Of a stretch of 39,578 nucleotides of DNA, positions 33,305-39,578 are shown piece after piece. The notes under the pieces are model-generated. The model was given only the letters and a program-made list of their open reading frames with translations. It did not search any database and was not told the DNA's origin. Numbering within the stretch: the stretch's first letter is position 1; every line of letters starts with the position of its first letter. This DNA comes from Verrucomicrobiales bacterium. GTDB taxonomy: Bacteria; Verrucomicrobiota; Verrucomicrobiia; Verrucomicrobiales; DEV007. The stretch spans positions 1-39,578 of the forward strand of contig JAEUHH010000030.1 of assembly GCA_016795505.1 (NCBI GenBank), written 5' to 3'. The position numbers were made by a program, and so were the translations under genes.

Positions 33305-34908
33305 GGTGGATTCTCTGGAGCGCCGGTCTGGAGAGCGGCGAGGAGAGCGTCGCGGAGCCGGTTGACTGCCGCGAGGTCCTCGAAGTGGTTCACGATGAGG
33401 GCAAAATAGTGCGCCGTGCCGTCTTCGGTCAACGCCTGACCGGTGTAGGCTCGGATGGCAGACATGGCTCCGGCTTTCCAGCGCAACCGGCCATCCTCGG
33501 TGGCGAGGAGGGAGCCGAGATAGGCCTCGCCAGCGGGTCCGGTGGCGGTGAGTTGTTGAAGCCGGGCGAGATCGTGCGGGGTGATGTGTCCGGCGCGCGA
33601 GAGACCGCTGCCGTCGACGAGCCGCAGGCCGGCAAAGACCAGCCCGCGATCCGCCCAGTGGCGGCGGATGGCCTCTGCGGGATCGATTTTGGCCGCCCGG
33701 CCGATCTGGCGGTAGAGGCATTCGGTCTCGAGATTGTCGGAGGTGGCGTGGATGCTGGTGACGAGTTCGATGAGAGCCGGCGAGGGAATCTTGCCGAGGG
33801 CGTGAGGAGCCGCCGGGATCGATTCTCCTGCCAGCCGGAGCGCGGTGGCGCCGTGAGCCGCGCCGGTGACGGCAATGCCGGCGGCGATCAGCTCGGCATG
33901 CAGGTGATGGGCGGCAAACAGCTCGGGATCGGTGACGGCGCCGGTGACCGCCAGTTGTCCGGCATCGAGAGGCACCGTGCCGCGCAAATGGAGGTGGGGG
34001 GTGCGCTCGCCGCCGTAGATCGTGACGCCATCGCCCGATCCAGCGGGTCCAGTGACGACGTGGTTGTGCAAGGTGAGGACGGGCGGCAGCGCGGGAGCGG
34101 TGCCGATGAGGGTGGCCGGCTCGCCCACGGCGGGACCGGGGGAAAAGGCGGCGGAAAAGCGGTTGTGCTCCAGATTCAGGCCGCTGACGGGGCTGCCGTA
34201 GCCGTTTCCGATGTCGCCCCAGTTCCAAAAATCGGGAAAGAGGGAGCCATCTCCCAGATCCCCGTCGCCGATGATGCGGCCATTGATGGTGGTGAGTCCG
34301 CTGGCGGCGAGTTGGGCTGCCGCATTGCGCAGTTGATCGATGGAAAGGCTGGGATCGCCGCCGCCGCGCAGGATCAGGTCGCCCGCGAGCCGGCCGTCGG
34401 TGCCCGGAGCGGCGGTCGCGGAGAGGTGGGTCTCAAAGCGGAAATCGGCTCCGAGCGTCTCCAGCGCGGTCGCGGTGGTGAGCGTTTTCAGGCTCGAGGC
34501 CGGGATCTGGGCGGTGTGGGCTTGATACTGATGGCGGATGGTCCCGTCGGCATCGAACACGCAAAAGCCGATAGCGGCGCCTGCGAGACCGGGTTCCTCG
34601 GCGCTGGCTGCGGCGATGATCGCGGTCAGCGGATCGTCAGCGGTGTCGGCTGGGGCGGTCTTCTCCTCCGGCTCGGGTGCGGCGGGCGCGGGAGGTGGTG
34701 CCGGAGGGGCCGATGGGTCGGTCAGGACGAGGGGACTCGGCTGGGGCGGCTCAGGCTTGGGCCGATCAACAACGGAATCGGCAATTTCCCAGGCCGGCGC
34801 AGAGTGAGTCGGCTCAATAGGCGACGGCTCAATCTGCGACGGCTGACGCAGAGTGAGCGAGGCGATGAGACTGACGGCGAGCAACAGAATGAGGCCGTTT
34901 TTCCACAT
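33301..34908 (-). CDS. dacB: D-alanyl-D-alanine carboxypeptidase/endopeptidase, PBP4 family
   Basis: A 535-residue S13-family peptidase. N-terminal membrane anchor or signal (about 4-20), a Pro-rich linker (23-85), then the catalytic domain with SxxK at 138-141 (S138, K141), SDN at 390-392 and the PBP4-specific VDGSGLSR (431-438). The third box, normally KTG, reads KAG (478-480), a substitution that could change activity or beta-lactam binding. The enzyme trims peptidoglycan peptides in the periplasm. The start is followed by a normal signal sequence and preceded by a C/T-rich tract. It overlaps the SGNH-like gene by four bases. Confidence 0.92.
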   Translation of the reverse strand: MWKNGLILLLAVSLIASLTLRQPSQIEPSPIEPTHSAPAWEIADSVVDRPKPEPPQPSPLVLTDPSAPPAPPPAPAAPEPEEKTAPADTADDPLTAIIAAASAEEPGLAGAAIGFCVFDADGTIRHQYQAHTAQIPASSLKTLTTATALETLGADFRFETHLSATAAPGTDGRLAGDLILRGGGDPSLSIDQLRNAAAQLAASGLTTINGRIIGDGDLGDGSLFPDFWNWGDIGNGYGSPVSGLNLEHNRFSAAFSPGPAVGEPATLIGTAPALPPVLTLHNHVVTGPAGSGDGVTIYGGERTPHLHLRGTVPLDAGQLAVTGAVTDPELFAAHHLHAELIAAGIAVTGAAHGATALRLAGESIPAAPHALGKIPSPALIELVTSIHATSDNLETECLYRQIGRAAKIDPAEAIRRHWADRGLVFAGLRLVDGSGLSRAGHITPHDLARLQQLTATGPAGEAYLGSLLATEDGRLRWKAGAMSAIRAYTGQALTEDGTAHYFALIVNHFEDLAAVNRLRDALLAALQTGAPENPP

Positions 34909-35026
34909 GATCGGAGGAGCGGGGGGGAATCATACGCGATCCGTGGGGTGGCGCATGGCGGAAGATGCGCGCCAGCGGGCAAAATGGAGCTTTTCAGGGA
35001 GCCGGGCCTCTGCCAGTATCGCGGAC

Positions 35027-35353
35027 ATGTCGGATAATGTGCTCATTTCAGGTCTGATCGGGGCGGGGTCGCTGCTATGGCCCGTGATCCAAGGGTGTCT
35101 GCTCTATGCGTCCTGGCTCTGTGTCAAAGCCCTTCGCCGTCCGGCGGCTTGGTGTCTCCTCGTTGGGCATGGACTGATGCTCCTGATCTCCCTGTTGCGG
35201 CTGGCGCTGATGGTGCCGGCGCTGGCCGGTAGCCCGGAGTCGCACATGACGATGATCGCGGTGCAGAGCGGCTTGTCGCTCGTGGCAGGCGGCCTGACCG
35301 CGTATGGCCTGGTCGGCGTGGGGATGGCGCTGATGCGGCAGTCGGAGGAATGA
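35027..35353 (+). CDS. Small integral membrane protein of unknown function
   Basis: A 108-residue protein with three likely membrane helices: about 11-33, 42-66 and 77-100. No known motif is seen. The ATG at 35027 leaves a short hydrophilic start MSDN; the frame is open upstream without homology. It stands between the divergent dacB gene and the channel gene, and a terminator-like hairpin follows directly. Confidence 0.65.
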   Translation: MSDNVLISGLIGAGSLLWPVIQGCLLYASWLCVKALRRPAAWCLLVGHGLMLLISLLRLALMVPALAGSPESHMTMIAVQSGLSLVAGGLTAYGLVGVGMALMRQSEE

Positions 35354-35354
35354 C

Positions 35355-35380
35355 GCGGTTTTTCGGCAAAATCCGCTTTT
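35355..35380 (+). terminator. Rho-independent terminator candidate
   Basis: Hairpin GCGG-T-TTTT / AAAA-T-CCGC with loop CGGC and one T-T mismatch, followed by TTTT, two bases after the stop of the small membrane protein. Position and shape fit a terminator; the stem is modest. Confidence 0.5.
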
Positions 35381-35477
35381 CAAAACGCCCGCGACACGCT
35401 AGCAAAGGCGCTGTCGGAGGCGCCGGCCGCGGTGCCGCTCTTCCGGCTCAGAAACATTCATCCTACCCCCTCGCACA

Positions 35478-36116
35478 GTGAACTTGAACAAAAAACACAT
35501 CGTCGAATTCATCGGAACCTTTTTCCTGGTCTTTACGGTCGGCTGCGCCGCCGTGCTCGGGCTGGCCGACAAGATGGCCCCTCTGGCGATCGGCTCGGTG
35601 TTGATGGTGATGATCTTTGCGGGCGGACACGTCTCAGGGGCGCATTACAATCCGGCGGTGAGTCTGGCGGTCCTGCTGCGTGGCAAGCTGACATCGAAGG
35701 AGTTGCCGGGCTACCTGATCGCCCAGGTGCTGGGCGCAGTGCTGGCCGCCCTCTTTGTGATGCGGGTCGTCAACGGTGGCGCGAAACTGCCGAGCCCGAC
35801 CGAGATGGCACTGATGCCGGCCCTTTTCGCCGAATTCGTTTTCACCTTTGGCCTCTGCTACGTGGTGCTCAATGTGGCCACGGCGAAGGGCACGGCGGGT
35901 AATTCCTTCTACGGCCTCGCGATCGGTTTCACCGTGATGGCCGGAGCCTTTGCGGTGGGCCGCGTGTCCGGCGGAGTCTTCAATCCGGCCGTGGGCGTGG
36001 GTCTGGTCGTGATGAAGGCGATGGCGGTCAAGACGCTCCTCATGTACATCCTGGCCCAACTCGCTGCGGCCTTTGTGGCCAGCGCCGTGTTCCACAAGAC
36101 GAACGGCGACGACTGA
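35478..36116 (+). CDS. MIP family channel (aquaporin-like)
   Basis: A 212-residue major intrinsic protein with six membrane helices and both NPA boxes, NPA 58-60 (SGAHYNPAVS) and NPA 169-171 (SGGVFNPAVG). The residue after the second NPA, normally the arginine of the aromatic/arginine filter, is V172, so the pore may be wider or pass other small neutral solutes. GTG at 35478 is the start; no ATG is available and the N-terminus aligns with the family (VEFIGTFFLVFTVG). It is preceded by CTACCCCCTC and no Shine-Dalgarno site. Confidence 0.92.
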   Translation: MNLNKKHIVEFIGTFFLVFTVGCAAVLGLADKMAPLAIGSVLMVMIFAGGHVSGAHYNPAVSLAVLLRGKLTSKELPGYLIAQVLGAVLAALFVMRVVNGGAKLPSPTEMALMPALFAEFVFTFGLCYVVLNVATAKGTAGNSFYGLAIGFTVMAGAFAVGRVSGGVFNPAVGVGLVVMKAMAVKTLLMYILAQLAAAFVASAVFHKTNGDD

Positions 36117-36158
36117 CTGACTGATGTCAACTCGCCGATCGGGTGAGGGGAAACGTGG

Positions 36159-38945
36159 CTAAGGTTGGCCCTTCTTCCCCTTGCTCTTGCCCTTGGCTTT
36201 GCCTTTCCCGCCTTTTGCCTTGGCGGGCAACGGATCGGGCTGAAACGCGGGATCGACTCCGTCGCGGGGCAGGGATGCATCCCACGCGAGGACGGCTGTC
36301 TTGAGGCGTGCGGCGACTTCGGCTCTCTCCCCGGCGAGATTGTGCGCCTCGGCGGGATCAGCGGCGAGATCGTAAAGTTGCGGATCGCTGCCGTCCAGAT
36401 TGACGAGGTATTTCCAATTTCCCTCGACCACGGCGAGGTCGGGATTGTCCTGATCGGGCAGGCCGTGCCCGAATCCCGGGCGGTCGGGTGGGCGGCGGAA
36501 AAAAATCGGTGCCTGGCGGCTGCGGCGCTCTTTGCCCAGTATCGTGGCGATCAGGTTCTCGCCATCAAGCGTCCCGTTGGCGGGAAGCGGTGTGTTGGTC
36601 AGAGCGTAAAGCGAGCGGTTCAGATCGAGAGCGCATAAAACCGACTTGGCGTCAGTTGTGCCTGCGGTGCCGGGAGCCATCAGGCCCGGGCCCCACACGA
36701 TCAGCGGCGAGCGGATGCCGCCCTCGAACAGCCAGGTTTTTCCGCCCCGCAAGGCGCCGGCGCTGCCGATCCCGATCTCGGGACCGTTGTCGGAGCAGAA
36801 CAGAATGAGCGTGTTCTCGCGCAGGGCCGCATCCTCGCGGATGCGCTCGAAGAGCGGGGCGAGTTGGGCGTCCATTTCATCGACGACGCCGAGGTAGCGG
36901 CGGCGTTTGTCTTCGGACCAATTCTCGAGCGAGGGAAACCAGGGACCATGGGGGTCGTCGGGCCAGACATTCACGTAAAAGGGCTGATTGGTCGCGGTGG
37001 CATGGTCGATGAAGCGGATCGCCTCGCCGACAAACGCCCCCGTGATCTCTGATCGCATCGTCCAGGTGACCGGACTGCCGAGGTTGACCGCGTCGGACCA
37101 GATCTGCTTCGGTTCGCGATTCTGGGGGGTGATCGTCAGAGGCAACAGTTTCGCCCCGAGTCCCTCGAAGTTGGTGAGGCTGCGATCGAAGCCGTAGTCG
37201 GTGATCGGCGGTGCGTTCGCGACATCGCGCTGGCCGCCCAGGTGCCATTTGCCAAAATGTCCGGTGGCGTAGCCCGAGCGCCGCAGTTCGCGGGCGAGCA
37301 CGGGCGCAGCCGGGTCCAGCCATTGGGCGACTCCGCGCTCCTGATTTTTCTGCCGATTGTCGAGGTAGGAAGAGATCCGCCAGCGTTGCGGGTACTGGCC
37401 CGTGGTCAGGGCGGTGCGCGAGGGGGAGCAGATGGGGGCGTTCACGTAGAAACGCTCGAAGCGCATGCCTTCCGCTGCGAGTTGGTCGAGGGCTTCGGTC
37501 TGGATTTCGGTATTGCCGAAGCAGGAAAGATCGCTCCAGCCCATGTCGTCGACGAAGACCATCACCACGTTCGGGCGCGTCGTTTCCGAAATCAGGACCG
37601 GCTCGCCGAAGACGGTCTGCGGGTCCTTTGTCTCCGCCATCCAGGCATCAAGCTCCGCCGAGAGGCGCTCGAGGGTCTTCTGATGCTGGGGATCGGTGGC
37701 GAGATTGTCTTGTTCCCAGGGGTCGCTGGTGGTGAGATAGAGTTCCCCGGCCGGGCGGGATTGGTAGGCGCGCACCCGTTCCCTCGCCGCCTCGTCGGAT
37801 GTGGCCTGGTCGAGCCAGCTGTGCCAATACCCGCTGTCGCCCGTGTTCTTGGTGACGTGGGAGAGGAAGCGGAACTCCGGATGCAGGTTGCGGATGTATT
37901 TGTTGCCGTCTGTGTCAATGACAGCACGCATCGGATAGACATTGAACCGGCCATCGCCGCTGTGGGTGGTGAAAACGAACCGGCGGTGGGTGTCGGCTTT
38001 TCCCAACAACACGGGCAGGAAGGACCGGCCGTCGATCTGGGCGGGCGCCTGGCCACCGGCGGCCTCGATCAGGGTGGGCAGGATGTCAATCCAGGAGACC
38101 ATCGCGTCGGTGCGCTGGCCGGGGGCGATCCGGCCGGGCCAGCTCACGATCATGGGGGTGCGAGTGCCGTCATCATACAGAGTCCATTTGCCAAAAGGCC
38201 ACTGCGCTCCGTGATCGCTGGTGTGCAGGAAAAAAGTGTCTTCGCCGAGCACCTGCCGGGCGGTGTCATGGACGAGGCCGAGTTCGCGATCCATTTCCCC
38301 GATTGCGGCGACATATCTGGCCCGCCATTCGCGTGTGGACGGGCTGTCGACATGGTTTGGTGGCACCGTCAGAGCAGCGGGGTCGATGCCGTCCTTCGCT
38401 TCCGGCCAGGGGACGTGTGGCCAGTTCGTGCCGACGAACAGACAGAGAGGCTGGTCGCTTTTCCGCTCCCGCAGCCACTTCACGGCCTCGGGAATGGCGA
38501 TATCTTCGTGATAGGTGAAGTGTCGCGCGAGGTCGAAGCCATACTCCGGCGTTTGCACGTAATGCCCCACCTTGCCGAAGGCGACCACTTCGTAGCCAAG
38601 TTCCTTCAGGTAGGCGGGGAGCTTCTTGATGTCGGCCTGTGGACGCGAGTGATTTGCCTCCGAGCCGTTCCTGGCCGGCCACATCCCCGTGAGCATAGCC
38701 GCCCGGCTCGGGGCGCAACTGGGTGAGGCCACATAGGCGCGGTCAAAGGTCATGCCTGCCGCCGCGAGGCGGTCCATGTTCGGCGTTCGAATGTCCGGCG
38801 AGCCATAGACCGACGAATCCCGCAGCGTGTGGTCGTCGGAGAGAAAGACGACGAGGTCGGGTCGCTCGGAGGCCGGAGTGGCGGCGGGCAGGAAGACCAA
38901 CAGGATGAGAAAGGCCGGAAAGAGACGGTGGAGCAGGGCTTGCAT
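36159..38945 (-). CDS. Two-domain (tandem) sulfatase
   Basis: A 928-residue exported protein (signal peptide about 1-26, LFPAFLILLVFLPAATPA) with two complete type I sulfatase domains. Domain 1 (28-450) has metal-binding D37/D38 and C77 in CAPSR; domain 2 (457-900) has D466/D467 and C506 in CSPSR. Both cysteines sit in the CxPxR motif that is converted to formylglycine by a sulfatase-modifying enzyme. Both have the following ..TG and GHFGKW/FGKVGH elements. Desulfation of carbohydrates is the likely role. The C-terminus is a Lys/Gly-rich tail (about 905-928). The ATG at 38945 was chosen for the signal peptide; the frame upstream adds 36 residues without one. Confidence 0.94.
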   Translation of the reverse strand: MQALLHRLFPAFLILLVFLPAATPASERPDLVVFLSDDHTLRDSSVYGSPDIRTPNMDRLAAAGMTFDRAYVASPSCAPSRAAMLTGMWPARNGSEANHSRPQADIKKLPAYLKELGYEVVAFGKVGHYVQTPEYGFDLARHFTYHEDIAIPEAVKWLRERKSDQPLCLFVGTNWPHVPWPEAKDGIDPAALTVPPNHVDSPSTREWRARYVAAIGEMDRELGLVHDTARQVLGEDTFFLHTSDHGAQWPFGKWTLYDDGTRTPMIVSWPGRIAPGQRTDAMVSWIDILPTLIEAAGGQAPAQIDGRSFLPVLLGKADTHRRFVFTTHSGDGRFNVYPMRAVIDTDGNKYIRNLHPEFRFLSHVTKNTGDSGYWHSWLDQATSDEAARERVRAYQSRPAGELYLTTSDPWEQDNLATDPQHQKTLERLSAELDAWMAETKDPQTVFGEPVLISETTRPNVVMVFVDDMGWSDLSCFGNTEIQTEALDQLAAEGMRFERFYVNAPICSPSRTALTTGQYPQRWRISSYLDNRQKNQERGVAQWLDPAAPVLARELRRSGYATGHFGKWHLGGQRDVANAPPITDYGFDRSLTNFEGLGAKLLPLTITPQNREPKQIWSDAVNLGSPVTWTMRSEITGAFVGEAIRFIDHATATNQPFYVNVWPDDPHGPWFPSLENWSEDKRRRYLGVVDEMDAQLAPLFERIREDAALRENTLILFCSDNGPEIGIGSAGALRGGKTWLFEGGIRSPLIVWGPGLMAPGTAGTTDAKSVLCALDLNRSLYALTNTPLPANGTLDGENLIATILGKERRSRQAPIFFRRPPDRPGFGHGLPDQDNPDLAVVEGNWKYLVNLDGSDPQLYDLAADPAEAHNLAGERAEVAARLKTAVLAWDASLPRDGVDPAFQPDPLPAKAKGGKGKAKGKSKGKKGQP

Positions 38946-39123
38946 GACGGGGCGATGGTGGGGAATCACGCAGAAGGAAGCAAGGATAGGTTTTACGAAG
39001 GGAGCCCGGGGATCATCAAACCAAAACGATGCGAGCCGAATGAGAAGCGGCAAATGCTGAAGAGGGGCGCTGCGGGGGGCGAAGCACGGTTCTGAGTCTC
39101 TGTCGGCGCGCTGCCGGAAACGA

Positions 39124-39157
39124 AAAAAGCCCGGGAGGCGGTGCTCCCGGGCTTTTT
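39124..39157 (-). terminator. Strong bidirectional-looking terminator
   Basis: A perfect 14-bp stem AAAAAGCCCGGGAG/CTCCCGGGCTTTTT with a six-base loop. It lies 43 bases beyond the stop of the DUF1501 gene on the minus strand, with U-runs on both strands. It separates that gene from the sulfatase gene, which starts at 38945. Confidence 0.93.
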
Positions 39158-39199
39158 CGAAGGGGGTGTTTCCTGGCGGGAAACGGACAGTGTGACCGA

Positions 39200-39578
39200 T
39201 CAGGAGAAGAACTGCATGATCGGCTTGCCCTCGGGCAGCATCTCGCCGGTCTTCTCGTCGGCCTTGTGGCCGGCGACCATGAAAGGACGGCCGGACGGCG
39301 CGTAGATCACCTTGTCCAACGGGATGCCCATGGCCATCGCGATCGTCGCGTTGAAGTCCTTCGGCTCCACCGGGTTTTCCTCCACGGCGATTCCCAGCTT
39401 GTCCGACTTGCCATAGACCTGGCCGCCGACGATGCCGCCACCGGCGAACATGGTCGAGAACACCCGCGGATGGTGGTCGCGGCCGCCATTGGCGTTGATC
39501 TTCGGCGTGCGGCCGAACTCGGTGCCCAGCACGATGAGGGTCTTCTCGAACAGGCCTTCCGCCTTCAGGTCCTCGATC
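39200..39578 (-). CDS. DUF1501 family protein, C-terminal part
   Basis: The last 125 residues of a DUF1501 protein; the gene runs off the right edge of the window, so its start is not seen. Family motifs are clear: LFEKTLIVLGTEFGRTPKIN, GRDHHP, and FAGGGIVGGQVYGKSD. DUF1501 proteins belong to the alkaline-phosphatase/sulfatase superfamily, are exported (often by Tat) and in PVC bacteria usually sit beside DUF1549/DUF1553 cytochrome-type genes, which would be expected just outside the window. The function is not established. The terminator at 39124-39157 ends its transcript. Confidence 0.93.
   Translation of the reverse strand, partial: IEDLKAEGLFEKTLIVLGTEFGRTPKINANGGRDHHPRVFSTMFAGGGIVGGQVYGKSDKLGIAVEENPVEPKDFNATIAMAMGIPLDKVIYAPSGRPFMVAGHKADEKTGEMLPEGKPIMQFFS

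Noticed and set aside
38993-39123. Additional small gene before the sulfatase
   Set aside because: Only short frames without signal or motif; the region holds the terminator of the DUF1501 gene and presumably the sulfatase promoter.

Overview
The window looks like part of a GC-rich chromosome from the PVC group, most likely Verrucomicrobiota. This is inferred from gene content, not from a marker gene: a tandem sulfatase, a DUF1501 protein, an L-fuconolactonase-type amidohydrolase, a pectate-lyase-fold protein, a MacAB/TolC exporter with a lipobox, and an MglA/roadblock pair beside ExbBD. About 34 protein genes and one tRNA can be supported. There is no rRNA, CRISPR array, phage or insertion sequence.

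Layout. 1-490 carries two copies of a 172-bp multi-hairpin repeat and no gene. 491-6400 is a small-molecule and sugar catabolism region: sugar isomerase/epimerase, esterase, Ldh-type dehydrogenase, DUF4058 protein, SDR and fuconolactonase-like hydrolase. 6497-6570 is tRNA-Arg(ACG). 6700-9369 holds a secreted beta-helix protein and a CorA-like membrane protein without the GMN motif. 9386-18033 is a run of eight minus-strand genes. In transcription order these are a 1225-residue Pro/Ala-rich protein with a duplicated domain and a roadblock-like end, an MglA-type GTPase, a roadblock/LC7 protein, ExbB, ExbD, a TonB-position protein, a zinc-ribbon membrane protein and FabF. 18034-18552 is a structured, partly AT-rich intergenic region before metG. 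20667-21511 is a pair of overlapping TIR-domain genes. 21623-27494 is a tolC-macA-macB-type export operon, followed by glgB. 30143-31890 holds small secreted proteins. 31988-34908 is a PBP4-type carboxypeptidase overlapping an SGNH/AlgX-like gene. The rest is a small membrane protein, a MIP channel, a two-domain sulfatase and the end of a DUF1501 gene.

Two observations deserve most attention. First, the MglA/roadblock/giant-protein/ExbBD run looks like a GTPase-controlled envelope module. The giant protein contains two related ~70-residue domains, many xPF motifs, repeated acidic FF(D/E)(D/E)LE-type motifs and a roadblock-like C-terminus. Second, a dispersed array of 21-nt imperfect palindromes with exact 22-bp period and core ACCCTGT occurs at three separate loci. 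It supplies the start codon of one gene and the stop codons of two others.

Most genes lack a Shine-Dalgarno sequence. They carry instead a C/T-rich tract just before the start codon. Start choices therefore rest on homology, signal peptides and ATGA overlaps.
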